From Orychophragmus violaceus (lineage: Eukaryota > Streptophyta > Magnoliopsida > Brassicales > Brassicaceae), in assembly GCA_030180135.1 (NCBI GenBank), contig CM058230.1, positions 11,471,082 to 11,535,081 of the forward strand: a stretch of 64,000 nt of DNA. The letters are read 5' to 3'. The notes under the pieces were generated by a model. The model did no database searches. It had not been told where the DNA came from and saw nothing but the letters and a program-made list of their open reading frames with translations. Each line of letters starts with the position of its first letter. The stretch's first letter is position 1. Positions 42,713 to 53,311 of this stretch are shown here, piece after piece. The position numbers and the translations under genes were made by a program.

Positions 42713-45700
42713 ATGATGAGTATTTTTTGTTGGAATGTGCGTGGTCTTTGTAGGAATTCTCGGCAGTTAGCGGTTAAGCGTTGGCTTACATCGAACCGTC
42801 CTATATTCGGCGGTCTTATAGAAACTAGAGTGAAGCAATCAAATCTGGACGGAGTTATTAGTCATATATTACCTGGTTGGAGGTATGCAGGGAATTATAG
42901 TGCATCTGCAATAAATGGAAGGATTATTTTGGTTTGGGAACCGAGTTTATCGGTTGTTATTTACTTCTCTCCGGATCAGATGGTTGTTGCGGGTATTCAT
43001 AATCCGGTCACGCAGCAGTCTTTCAGTGTTGCTGTTGTCTACGCTCGTAATACGGTTGAGGAGAGGAAGGAGTTGTGGAGTTTAGTAAAGGATTTAGCTG
43101 CGACGACGCCGCTTGGTAATTCCCCGTGGATTCTTTTGGGTGATCTCAACCAAGTTCTGACCATCTCAGAGACTTATTCTTTAAACCAAGGAGCTCTTTC
43201 GTTGCAAGGTATGGAAGACCTAAGAGATTGCATGACTGTTTCGGGTTTATTCGACTTAACTAGCAGAGGAAGCTTCTTTACTTGGAAAAATAAATCTCCT
43301 ACGGATCCCAAATTGAGAAAGTTAGATAGAGCGATGGTCAATGAGATTTGGCAGCAAACTTTTCCTGATTCAGTCGCTTTCTTCGATGTTCCGGGATGTT
43401 CAGATCATTCTCCATGCTTAATCACCATGTCCAATGCAGTCAACAGAAGGAAATCAAGATTCAACTTTTTCACCTTTTTCACCTTGCATCCCGAGTACAC
43501 CTCCTTATTGAGTGCTGCCTGGAGCTCCGCATCTTGCCATGGGAATCCTCTTCTCAATCTTTGTTTCAAGCTCAGAGCAGCAAAAATCTGTTGTAAAGCC
43601 ATAAATCACGGATCGTTCAGTGATATTCAAAAGAGATCAAAGGAAGCTTTCGAGTTGTTGGAAAGTGTTCAGAGAAGGGTTATGGATACTCCGTCACCGG
43701 AGTTGTTTGAAGAGGAGAGAGTGGCCAGGGATTCTTGGTTATTATTATCTACTGCGGAGGAGTTGTTTTTCAAGCAGAAGTCTCGAGTAAAATGGCTGGA
43801 CGTCGGTGACTCTTGTACAGCCTTTTTCTTCAAGTCTTGCATCGCGAATCTTTCTAAGAATGTCATCTATTTTCTTCATGACGAGTTTGGAAATAGAGTC
43901 ACTGATCCTCTGGAGGTAAAACAGCTTGTGATTGATTATTATACATCTCTCTTGGGAACGCCTTCGACTGGAGTGGAACCTTTGACGGTTTCTGAGATTA
44001 GATCCATTCATGATTTTCGGCTTCCTGTGAGCAGTGCACCGGGTCTAATATCCATTCCAACAGCTGATGAAATCAAAGGAATTGTATTCGGTCTGCCCAA
44101 AAATAAAGCTCCTGGTCCGGACGGCTTTACTGCTGAATTCTTCACTTCATCATGGGATATCGTCGGTGGTGATCTAGTTTCTGCGGTCCGGGACTTCTTC
44201 CTGAACGGAAACCTCCCGCGTCAGGTAAATGCCACAGTTATTGCTCTTCTTCCGAAGACTCCAGGGGCTACGAAGCTGAAGGATTTCAGACCAATCTCTC
44301 TTTGCAATACAGTGTACAAGGTCATCTCTCGGATTCTTGCAAACCGTCTCAAATCTTTCTCTCTCGAAGCCGTTCAACATAATCAAGTCGGCTTCGTTAA
44401 AGGGCGACTTTTGTGCGAGAATGTTCTTCTTGCCTCGAAGCTTGTTGCAGACTTCAACAGGGATGGACCAACTACAAAAGGCTGTCTTCAAATTGATATA
44501 TCCAAGGCATATGACAATGTTAATTGGGACCTTATCTTGAATATCCTTGAAGCATTTGATATCCCGCATGTGTTCATCAATTGGATTCGGATATGCATAT
44601 CCACTCCTCATTTCTCGATTGCTATCAATGGGGAACTTTGCGGTTTCTTCCCTGGTAAGAAAGACATGCGACAAGGAGATTCATTATCCTCCACGCTCTT
44701 TATCCTGGTTATGGATTTATTGGCCAAGAAACTGGACTCGGCAGCTAGGCTTAATCGATTCAGACCCCATCCCTTATGTCGGCATCCTCTGATCACTCAT
44801 ATCAGTTTTGCTGATGATGTGCTGGTTTTTTTCGATGGTTCAGAGAGATCGTTAACTGGAATTCTGGAGGTGTTACAGGAGTTCAAGACTATTTCGGGTC
44901 TGGTTTTAAACCATCAGAAAACAACTCTCTTTCTTAATGGCAGTGACAACTCCTTGACCAACAACCTTGCCGTAGCCTTTGGTTTATCACCCGGAGCTCT
45001 CCCTGTTCGATATTTAGGCCTTCCTTTATCTCCTCACAAACTCACCCCTCAAGAGTATCAACCTTTAATTGACAGAGTTCTTTCTCGCATTGCTTCGTGG
45101 ACAGTGAAGCGCTTATCCTTTGCTGGCCGGCTTCAATTAATTCAAACGGTTCTCTTTGGGATTATCAACTTCTGGTCGGCTACATTCCCCCTCCCGAAAA
45201 GTTGTTTAGAAAAGTTGGAACAAATTTGTAACGCTTTTTTGTGGAGTGGGAAGGCTGATTCTGCAAGGAGCGCAAAAATTGCTTGGTCTACGGTGTGCAC
45301 ATCAAAGGAATCAGGCGGTCTCGGATTGCGCAGGCTGGTTGGAACAAATCAAGTTTTCGGTCTAAAATTGATTTGGCTCCTTTTCTCGGCAGAGGGTTCA
45401 CTTTGGGTTGCGTGGGTTAAAGCACATCTGATCAAGCAGCGGATTTTCTGGACAGCAGATTTTTCGGGTGTCGGAAGCTGGATATGGAGAAGACTGATGA
45501 AGTTACGCTCCTTAGCAAGGCCTTTCATCTCGGCTGTTGTTTCTTCAGGGAATCAAATAATGTTTTGGCACGACAACTGGACCGGTTTGGGCTCGTTGTT
45601 GGATCTTGTTGGTGAATCTGGTCCCCGTGTTAATGGAATCGCACTCAACGCAAAGTTATCAGCAGCTTGCAGGGATGGACAGTGGATGATTCCCAGAGGC

Positions 45701-46405
45701 AGACATGCCTTAACCCGTATGTTGCGGGACTGTCTTCCTTCAACTCCACCACTTCTGGAGGCCGACTCAAATGACATCTTCTTATGGCGGAATGGGACCA
45801 ATAACGCCCCGGGTAATTTCTCTTCCTCTCAAACTTGGAACACTCTTAATCCTCAATCACATTCGGTATCTTGGCACAAAGTGGTTTGGTTCAAGCATTA
45901 TATTCCAAAGCATGCTTTTCATACTTGGGTAACAGTGCATAATAGACTCCCAACTAGAGATAAGTTGAGTGCTTGGGGGTTACCTATTCCCTTGAATTGT
46001 TTGTTTTGTGCTGATGGAATCGAATCTAGAACGCATCTATATTTTTCATGTCCATTTTCTTTGGAAGTCTGGCTGGGGTTGTTTCCTGCGCAGGTACTAG
46101 CTCCGCCAACGTCATTGGAAGCGATTCTCGAGTGGGCACCAAGAGCTTCTTCAACTTCTCGGGTGAAATCAATATGTCATTATCTTCTTCAGGCAGCCCT
46201 TTATGTCATTTGGAAAGAGAGGAATGCAAGATTACATTCAAGTACTCAAAGACCGGCTGCAACTCTAGTAAAGGAAATTCAGCTCCTTATTCGGGCGAAA
46301 CTCTTTGGTTTAGACTCCAAGTCTCGGAATCGTCAAGTGGAAAGACTGTCAAATCCTCATCAACAATCCTTCCTTCATTATTGGTTCACATTCTTCCAAT
46401 ATTAA
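42713..46405 (+). CDS. LINE ORF2: endonuclease-reverse transcriptase, intact
   Basis: The protein is about 1230 aa from the ATG that begins MMSIFCWNVRGLCRN; the frame is open further upstream but has no ATG. It has an APE-type endonuclease (LLGDLNQVL; SDHSPC); a reverse transcriptase with DFRPISLCNTVYKVI, KGRLLCENVLL, IDISKAYDNV, DMRQGDSLSSTLF and catalytic FADD (44817-44828); and a zf-RVT domain (VWFKHYIPKHAFHTW, CLFCADGIESRTHLYFSC). No RNase H domain follows. All motifs expected for activity are visible and no lesion was seen, so this copy could be mobilisation-competent. It differs clearly in sequence from the ORF2 at 20.9-24.5 kb, so the two belong to different subfamilies. Confidence 0.93.
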   Translation: MMSIFCWNVRGLCRNSRQLAVKRWLTSNRPIFGGLIETRVKQSNLDGVISHILPGWRYAGNYSASAINGRIILVWEPSLSVVIYFSPDQMVVAGIHNPVTQQSFSVAVVYARNTVEERKELWSLVKDLAATTPLGNSPWILLGDLNQVLTISETYSLNQGALSLQGMEDLRDCMTVSGLFDLTSRGSFFTWKNKSPTDPKLRKLDRAMVNEIWQQTFPDSVAFFDVPGCSDHSPCLITMSNAVNRRKSRFNFFTFFTLHPEYTSLLSAAWSSASCHGNPLLNLCFKLRAAKICCKAINHGSFSDIQKRSKEAFELLESVQRRVMDTPSPELFEEERVARDSWLLLSTAEELFFKQKSRVKWLDVGDSCTAFFFKSCIANLSKNVIYFLHDEFGNRVTDPLEVKQLVIDYYTSLLGTPSTGVEPLTVSEIRSIHDFRLPVSSAPGLISIPTADEIKGIVFGLPKNKAPGPDGFTAEFFTSSWDIVGGDLVSAVRDFFLNGNLPRQVNATVIALLPKTPGATKLKDFRPISLCNTVYKVISRILANRLKSFSLEAVQHNQVGFVKGRLLCENVLLASKLVADFNRDGPTTKGCLQIDISKAYDNVNWDLILNILEAFDIPHVFINWIRICISTPHFSIAINGELCGFFPGKKDMRQGDSLSSTLFILVMDLLAKKLDSAARLNRFRPHPLCRHPLITHISFADDVLVFFDGSERSLTGILEVLQEFKTISGLVLNHQKTTLFLNGSDNSLTNNLAVAFGLSPGALPVRYLGLPLSPHKLTPQEYQPLIDRVLSRIASWTVKRLSFAGRLQLIQTVLFGIINFWSATFPLPKSCLEKLEQICNAFLWSGKADSARSAKIAWSTVCTSKESGGLGLRRLVGTNQVFGLKLIWLLFSAEGSLWVAWVKAHLIKQRIFWTADFSGVGSWIWRRLMKLRSLARPFISAVVSSGNQIMFWHDNWTGLGSLLDLVGESGPRVNGIALNAKLSAACRDGQWMIPRGRHALTRMLRDCLPSTPPLLEADSNDIFLWRNGTNNAPGNFSSSQTWNTLNPQSHSVSWHKVVWFKHYIPKHAFHTWVTVHNRLPTRDKLSAWGLPIPLNCLFCADGIESRTHLYFSCPFSLEVWLGLFPAQVLAPPTSLEAILEWAPRASSTSRVKSICHYLLQAALYVIWKERNARLHSSTQRPAATLVKEIQLLIRAKLFGLDSKSRNRQVERLSNPHQQSFLHYWFTFFQY

Positions 46406-46551
46406 GCTCCTTCTTATTGATTGTTTCACTCTTTGTTTATTCGGATGTAGTATCGCTCCTTTTTGTAAAACAGTACCTCTGTTTGAGGAAAGCTAATATT
46501 AACCGGAAATAACCGGTATCTTAAAAAAAAAAAAAAAAAAAGAATAACTCC

Positions 46552-46819
46552 ATTTTCTACTCCAAATATGGAGTAATCTTATTTTTTTTAACTCTATTTT
46601 ACAGTTGAAAATGGAGTAGGGTTAGAACAAACATTACCGCAAAACGGAGTTTGAATTAAAATATGGAGTGAAGTTGGAGATGGTTTTAATAGAAGCCTAC
46701 TAAGACCCTAATCTATGTAACTAGAGGGTCATGGTCGGGACTCAGTGGGACTTTAATTAGATGGTACTGTAGATTCATGTTATTGTCTAATACAATTTGA
46801 AGTATTATTATTAAAAAGT
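46552..46819. other. Right half of the MITE interrupted by the LINE
   Basis: 46552-46690 contains 'ccattttctactccaaatatggagtaatc' type repeats ending ggagtgaagttggagat, the inverse of the left-half end atctccaa. 46690-46819 shows no recognised feature. Confidence 0.45.
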
Positions 46820-47923
46820 GGTAAGGGCAAGAAAGAGATAGTTGGGCTTGGCTACCAACAATCTCAGGGAACTATTCAGCAAAAACAGGGTATCACCTTG
46901 CTATGCAAGCAGACCCTGAGGTCATATCGTATGAAAACACCACCTTTGACTGGATGTCTACAATATGGAATGGAAAATTCTCACCCAAGATACAAACCTT
47001 CATTTGGAAAGCTGCGCAGAATGCTCTACCAGTGGGAGAGGAACTGCTGAATCGAGGTTTGCTTGACTTATCTAGCTGCGTTCATTGTGGTGATTTAGAA
47101 ACGATACAACACATGCTCTTTCATTGTGATTTTGCCAAAAGAGTATGGCAGCTAGCTCCTTTTGCTACACCCTTTGACCCGAATCAGGTGCACAACGTCA
47201 AAGAGGCACTTACGCTCGCCAAATCTCTTATCTGCCTTCCCCCCACAGGAATTGGATCGGGTCCTCTTTTTCCTTGGATATGCTGGGCATTATGGTTATC
47301 AAGGAACCAGAAACTGTTCGAAGAAAGAACCTTTAGTCCTTTTGAAACAGTGACAAAGGCAATTGCAGATGCTGGAGAATGGCAAAGAGCCCAAGTGACA
47401 AGCTCAACAAAACAAAGATCTACAATATCAGCTGCACACCATAAGCCCAGCCAAAACACAATCACTATCAACACTGATGCGGCTTGGCGAAAAGATTTGA
47501 ACCAGGCTGGCCTCGGATGGGTTTTTTGCGATGCAATTGGATCACACATTCATCAATCAGGTACAGCTGAGCTCAATGTGCCATCCCCCCTTATGGCTGA
47601 AGCGCTTGCCATCCGTGCAGCTCTTTCACAAGCCTTGGACAAGGGATACACCGACATCAGGGTGAACTCAGACGCTCAGGAGCTAATCCGAGCTATAAAC
47701 AAGAAGGAACAGATACAGGCGATCTATGGTCTCTTACAAGACATCATATCCTTCTCTCTTCGTTTCGATTCATGTTGTTTCTTTTTCGTTTCTCGTCGGG
47801 CCAATGTCGTGGCTGATGCTCTTGCAAAAGACTCGCTTAGAGATGCAACTCTTCCTCTGCTTTACTAAGTTATGAATGAAATATTTGCTGTTCAAAAAAA
47901 AAAAAAGGTAAGGGCAAGAAAGA
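46820..47923 (+). mobile_element. 5'-truncated LINE fragment with 17-bp TSD
   Basis: The element spans 46837-47906 and ends in 13 A residues. A perfect 17-bp duplication ggtaagggcaagaaaga lies at 46820-46836 and 47907-47923. Only the 3' end of ORF2 is present. Confidence 0.93.
46837..47868 (+). pseudogene. LINE ORF2 C-terminus: zf-RVT plus RNase H
   Basis: The reading frame is open from the truncation point to the natural stop; an internal ATG at 46903 would give 321 aa. The zf-RVT part (WNGKFSPKIQTFIWKAAQNALP, with CVHCGDLETIQHMLFHC) is followed by an RVT_3-type RNase H: INTDAAW (first Asp), MAEALAIRAAL (Glu), VNSDAQELI (Asp) and ANVVADALAK (Asp). The acidic active-site set is complete. It lacks endonuclease and reverse transcriptase, so it is a dead retroposed fragment unless a host promoter expresses it. 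The RNase H shows a LINE lineage distinct from the other three in this window. Confidence 0.9.
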
Positions 47924-48125
47924 AATAACATTAAAAAATGATCATAAACCCTTTTTCTTAAAAAAAATGATCATAAACCATCAACTAGTTATTTTATATG
48001 TAAATGTTTAATTTTGTCAACGACGGTTTCACTCAACTTTTGAACTTTTTGGGATTTTTAACTATTTTTAAATATTTTTTTTTATAGATGAAAAAAAAAT
48101 TTAAAAAAAAAACTAATCAGAACAC
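47924..48125. other. Short intergenic stretch
   Basis: The phrase aaaaatgatcataaacc occurs twice in tandem (about 47934 and 47968). No gene. Confidence 0.4.
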
Positions 48126-48130
48126 GACAC

Positions 48131-48351
48131 TATTAGTTAAGATACACATATATGTAGAGATATATAGTTATGCTATATAGTTATGGTATATAGTTATGCT
48201 ATATAGTTATGCTATATAGTCATAATATATAGTCATGATATATAGTTATGTAAAGGCTACTATTGTAATTAGAGTTAACCTAGTGTCTCGTAGGTCTCTA
48301 TATATTGTAACCAAGTCTGTCAATGATAATCATCAAGTTTCCACACTTTCA
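48131..48351 (+). repeat. Copia 5' LTR
   Basis: 221 bp. It contains an array of 'tatagttatgcta' units that probably form the TATA region, and begins TA instead of TG. Confidence 0.95.
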
Positions 48352-48455
48352 TGGTATCAGACGCAAAAATCTGATCCGCGAGTTATCTCTTCTCCGATTT
48401 TTCTTCTCTTCTCTCTCACTCGTCTCTTCTTCGTCCTCTCTTCATCTCACTCGCG

Positions 48456-51400
48456 ATGGCTGCTACTGCCTCTCAAATCCTTTCATCATCCGAGAAACCT
48501 TTTGGCATCACCCAAATCCGCGCTTACATCCCAATTGTTCTTGATCTCGAAAAGATGAATTACGATGTTTGGAGAGAGCTATTCGAGAGACATTGTCTCA
48601 CGTTTGGTGTCCTTGACCATCTTGAAGGCACCATTGCACCTACTCCGACGACGGAGAAGGTCTGGAGAGAGTGTAATGGTCTCGTTAAAATGTGGATATA
48701 CGGCACCATTACGGACTCTCTCACCGAAACCATTCTCAAGCCGAAAAGCACGGCGAATGAGTTATGGCTAGCGCTCGAAGATCTCTTTCGCGACAACAAA
48801 TAGAATCGCGCTTTACAGCTGGAAAACGAGCTCCGTACCATCACAATCGGAGATCTTTCGGTTCAGGAGTATTGCCGAAAGCTCAAGTCCCTCTCCGATC
48901 TCTTGGCGAATGTCGACTCACCCATCACTGATCGCCAAATTGTGATGCATTGCCTCAATGGCTTGAATGAGAAGTTAGAGGGCATTCACAATGTAATCCG
49001 ACATCGATCGCCATTCCCGAGCTTTCACACGGCTCGCTCCATGCTTCTCGCTGAGGAAGTCAGGCTGAAGAAGCAGGTTCGTGTAGCGGCATCAACGACT
49101 CCTAACACATCCACTCCAAGCGTCCTCTTCGTTGGTGACCAATCACAGCAACAACCGCAATCTGGCAGCCAACGCAACAACCACAAAAACAGGGGTCGCG
49201 GCGGTCGTGGCGGTCGTGGCAAAGGTCGGCATAACTCCAGCACACCATACTATGGCTACTCGGGTCAAATGGGTTTCACATACCCACAGTGGCCATACGG
49301 CCCACCTCAATGGCCATACCCCTATTATCCGGGCAACAATCAAATGGCTCCTCCTCAACAGCCTTTCCCGGTTGCTCAGACATCGCAAGCTGCACATCGA
49401 CCAGGAATTCTCGGTCCGTACATGCCTCGTCCGCAGTCTGAAGCACATCTTGCTCACGATCAATCGCAGCTCGTGCCATCTGCACTTGCGAATGCATTTA
49501 GCACCATGACGCTTCAACAGCCTACCGACTCGGCTTGGTACATGGATTCTGGAGCATCAGATCATATCACGGCGAACCAAGGTAATCTCACAAATGTTTT
49601 TAATAAGAGCATAACTCCTTCGGTACTTGTTGGTAATGGTTCGATTGCGCCTGTTACTACATCCGGTTCTGGCTTGCTCACTCCTTACTCTCCTTCTCTT
49701 CGTTTAAAAAATGTTCTTGTTTGCCCTACCATTATTAAAAATCTAGTGTCTGTTCGTAAATTTGTCACTGATAACCAATGCTCTGTTGATTTTGACCCAT
49801 TTGGTTTCTCTGTCAAGGATCTACGGACCAAGACACTTCTTCTCCGATGTGATAGCTCAGGTCCTCTCTACTCGGTTACTCCGTCAGCTCTCTCGCCATC
49901 TCTAGCTCTTGTTTCAGGTAGCTCGATTTGGCATCGCAGGCTGGGTCATCCGAGTGCTTCTATCCAGCGTTTCTTTCCTTTCTCTGATTTCATTTCAAGT
50001 AATAAGCCTGACTTGACAACTATGTGTCATGCATGCCGGTTGGGCAAACACACTCGACTACCATTTTCTTCTTCTCAAACTATTGTTACTAAACCATTTC
50101 AGATTGTTCATTCGGATATTTGGACCTCACCGGTCTTAAGCAATAGTGGTTTTAAATACTATCTTATCTTTCTCGATCATTATACTCATTTTGCTTGGGT
50201 TTATCCGTTACATAACAAAAGCCAAACCTTTGCCAAATATCTTCATTTTTCTGCTATGGTCAAAACTCAATTCTCTACTTCTATTCATGCTTTACAGTGT
50301 GACAACGGAGGCAAGTACACGAGTAAGGCCTTTCTTGATCATCTGGCGGCTTCTGGTACCAACCTCCGTCTTTCCAGCCCTCACACATCTCAGCAAAATG
50401 GCCGGTCCGAACGGATGCTTCGTACAATTAATAACACGATACGAACGCTTTTAATTCAGGCCAAGCTGCCATACTCCTATTGGGTCGAGGCTCTTTTCAC
50501 CTCGGTATACACTCTTAACCTTCTTCCTTCTTCTGAAATTCAAAATGATGTTCCTTTCACTCGATTATTTCATAAGCCTCCTATCTATTCACATCTTCGT
50601 GTCTTTGGCTGTTTGTGCTATCCTAACCTCCTCTCCACTTCCTCTCACAAGCTATCTCCTCGCTCCACAGCTTGTGTATTTTTAGGATATCCAGCTAATC
50701 ACAGGGGTTACAGGTGCTTAGATCTTTCCTATCGGAAAATTATCATTTCCCGCCACGTTACATTTGTGGAAGATAAGTTTCCGTTCACTGAGCCACCGCG
50801 CATCACCCCTGCTTCTCCAACTATACTGCCCCTAGACACACCGCCTATTCTTCCTCTCTCTGCCGACATTCCTTCGCCGGCAGCTCGTATACTGCCTCCT
50901 CCCACGCACCAAATGACGACCAGACTCAAAGATGGTATTGTCAAGCCGCGTGTTCGTCTTTGTCTTCACACATATTCTATCTCTCCTCTTCCTTCCTCTC
51001 ATGTGCAGGCTGCTAAGAACCAAAATTGGCAAAACTCCATGAAGGAGGAATACAATGCTCTTATTAAACGCAGGACGTGGGATTTGGTTCCTAGGCCTAA
51101 TGCTACTAACATCATTCGTTCTATGTGGCTCTTTCGTCATAAGTTTGATGCAGATGGAAAGCTTCTACGATACAAGTCGCGGCTTGTTGCAAATGGAAAA
51201 TCTCAGCAATTGGGCATTGACTGTGATGAAACATTCAGCCCTGTCGTCAAACCAGCGTCTAGTCGAGCTGTTCTACATATTTCCCTTGCTCGAGGATGGG
51301 CTCTTCGACAGCTTGATGTCAAGAATGCATTTCTCCATGGCAACTTGGAGGAGACAGTTTACATGCACCAACCACCAGGGTTTGTTAACAAACTCAAACC

Positions 51401-52541
51401 TAATCATGTCTGTTTGTTACGTCGCTCTCTTTATGGTCTTAAACAGGCACCGCGGGCTTGGTATAATCGCTTTGCTGCTGTGGCTCGTACCATTGGATTT
51501 ACACAAAGCCGCTCCGATTCCTCTTTATTTATTCTTGGTGGACAATCACCTCAGGCTTATCTCTTGTTGTACGTTGATGACATGGTTCTAACGACATCGA
51601 CACCTGCCCTAATGGACACCATTGTCTCACGACTCAGCAAGGCGTTTGACCTCACTGATCTTGGTCGTTTACACCATTTTTTGGGCATTACGGTTTCGTT
51701 TAATGATGCATGCATATTTCTCAGTCAGCATAATTATGCCGCAGACATCCTCACTCGGGCCAACATGACTAATTGTAAGCCTAGCTCCACGCCGGTGGAT
51801 ACGAAGACCAAACTCGCAGCTGACGATGGTCCTCGCGTTGCCGATCCTACTTTATATCGCAGCCTCGCCGGTGCTTTGCAGTACCTTACCTTTACTCGAC
51901 CCGATCTTGCATTTGCGGTCTAGCAAGTTTGTTTATTTATGCATGACCCTCGTGAGTCCCACTTCACGGCTCTCAAGCGCATTCTACGCTATGTGAAGGG
52001 TTCCATATCACACGGACTACAACTCAACAAGTCGTCTTGCTCGGATCTTGTGGCCTACTCTGACGCAGACTGGGCCGGTTGTCCATCCACTCGACGCTCC
52101 ACCTCTGGGTATGCTGTCTTCCTCGGTGATAGTCTCATTTCATGGTCCTCTAAACGACAGCACACGGTCTCTCGATCCAGTGCGGAGGCTGAATACAGAG
52201 GAGTAGCGAACGCTGTGGCCGAAACTACTTGGATCCGCAATCTTCTCTTGGAGCTTGGATGTCCTCTCACTAAAGCTACAATCGTTTACTGCGACAACAT
52301 CTCTGCAGTTTATCTCTCTAGCAATCCAGTACAGCATCAGCGTACGAAACACGTGGAAATCGACTTGCACTTCGTTCGGGAACGTGTTGCTCTTGGACAA
52401 CTTCGTGTCCTACATGTTCCATCTGCGTCTCAGTATGCTGACATTTTCACCAAAGGATTGCCATCTCCATTGTTTACAGAATTCAGATCCACTCTTAACG
52501 TTCGACAACCTACCGTTCGACTGCGGGGGAGTGTTAGTTAA
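48456..52541 (+). pseudogene. Copia gag-pol polyprotein with two nonsense codons
   Basis: This is a single frame of 1361 codons. Domains in order: Gag (UBN2-like, WRELFERHCLTFGV); a Gly/Arg-rich region with no CCHC knuckle; aspartic protease (DSGASDH, Asp about residue 364); integrase with the HHCC zinc site (HRRLGH, CHACRLGK) and core residues in DIWTSP, DNGGKYTSKAF and the QQNGRSER region; reverse transcriptase with DVKNAFLHG and catalytic YVDD at about residue 1039; and RNase H (DADWAGCPSTRRSTSG, SSAEAEYRG, KHVEIDLHFVRE). Stops interrupt it at codon 116 (TAG, 48801-48803, in Gag) and codon 1156 (TAG, 51921-51923, between RT and RNase H). No frameshift was seen. It is recent but not autonomous. 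Confidence 0.95.
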
Positions 52542-52752
52542 GATACACATATATGTAGAGATATATAGTTATGCTATATAGTTATGGTATATAGTTATGC
52601 TATATAGTTATGCTATATAGTCATAATATATAGTCATGATATATAGTTATGTAAAGGCTACTATTGTAATTAGAGTTAACCTACTGTCTCGTAGGTCTCT
52701 ATATATTGTAACCAAGTCTGTCAATGATAATCATCAAGTTTCCACACTTTCA
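52532..52752 (+). repeat. Copia 3' LTR
   Basis: 221 bp, TG...CA ends. It differs from the 5' LTR at position 2 and at one base in the 'cctagtgtctcg' segment. Confidence 0.95.
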
Positions 52753-52757
52753 GACAC

Positions 52758-53311
52758 GTCAGCATGATTAGTGAAAGATCGGTTCTTAACTAAGGATCAG
52801 TTCCTATGGAAGTTCTTAAAAATAATATTTTTTTTTTTTTAATCTAAAAACCTAAGAATCCCCTAAATATCTCAATGTACATGCTCTTACATGGAACAGT
52901 GGTATTGTAGAGGTTGGAGATATGATTGGATATCTGGTAGGAAACCAATTTATATACTTTTTAAAAATTTAGTATCGCAAATATCTTGTGTAAAGGTTGT
53001 CTTTAGCAACACTAAAATATAAAATATTACTTTACATATATAAAATTTTGAGGATTAGTTCTTAAAAGTAAAAATCGTAAAAACAAAGTTATTTTGTAGT
53101 TGGTCCGATATTAAGAAAAACTTGCTAGGTCATGATAATTTGAAGTTATTGTAGATGCGACGAATATATAAATTTTAAAAGTTTTTCATGTTCTAAGAAT
53201 AATGGTATTTACATGATCTCTAGAGTAATACTATAGGTAATGTTTGATATAGAGGCAGTGCCGACCCAGTATAATTGAGCATTTAATGTAAATCAGTTTT
53301 TTAAAACACAA
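52758..53311. other. Intergenic, MITE relic next to the Copia element
   Basis: 52765-52890 (gttcttaactaagg... to ...atgtacatgctctta) is similar, in inverse orientation, to 32455-32640. The rest is AT-rich. Confidence 0.35.

Larger units (their letters stand above)
40946..46551 (+). mobile_element. Apparently full-length LINE (L1-type) with 10-bp TSD
   Basis: The element spans 40956-46541 with a 19-base A tail. The perfect duplication gaataactcc is at 40946-40955 and 46542-46551. It has a 5' leader of about 176 nt, ORF1 and ORF2 both open, and a short 3' UTR. It sits inside a MITE-like repeat. Confidence 0.93.
48126..52757 (+). mobile_element. Complete Ty1/Copia LTR retrotransposon
   Basis: The element spans 48131-52752, with 221-bp LTRs and the 5-bp duplication gacac at 48126-48130 and 52753-52757. 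The primer-binding site tggtatcag starts directly after the 5' LTR. A polypurine tract (gcggggga) abuts the 3' LTR. The LTRs differ at only two bases, one of which changes the terminal TG of the 5' LTR to TA. Confidence 0.96.

Noticed and set aside
43405..45801. Minus-strand reading frames opposite the LINE ORF2
   Set aside because: They mirror the coding strand of a conserved reverse transcriptase and have no similarity of their own.
48170..48245. CRISPR-like or satellite array of tatagttatg units
   Set aside because: The units are short, irregular and lie in both Copia LTRs; they are part of the LTR promoter region.
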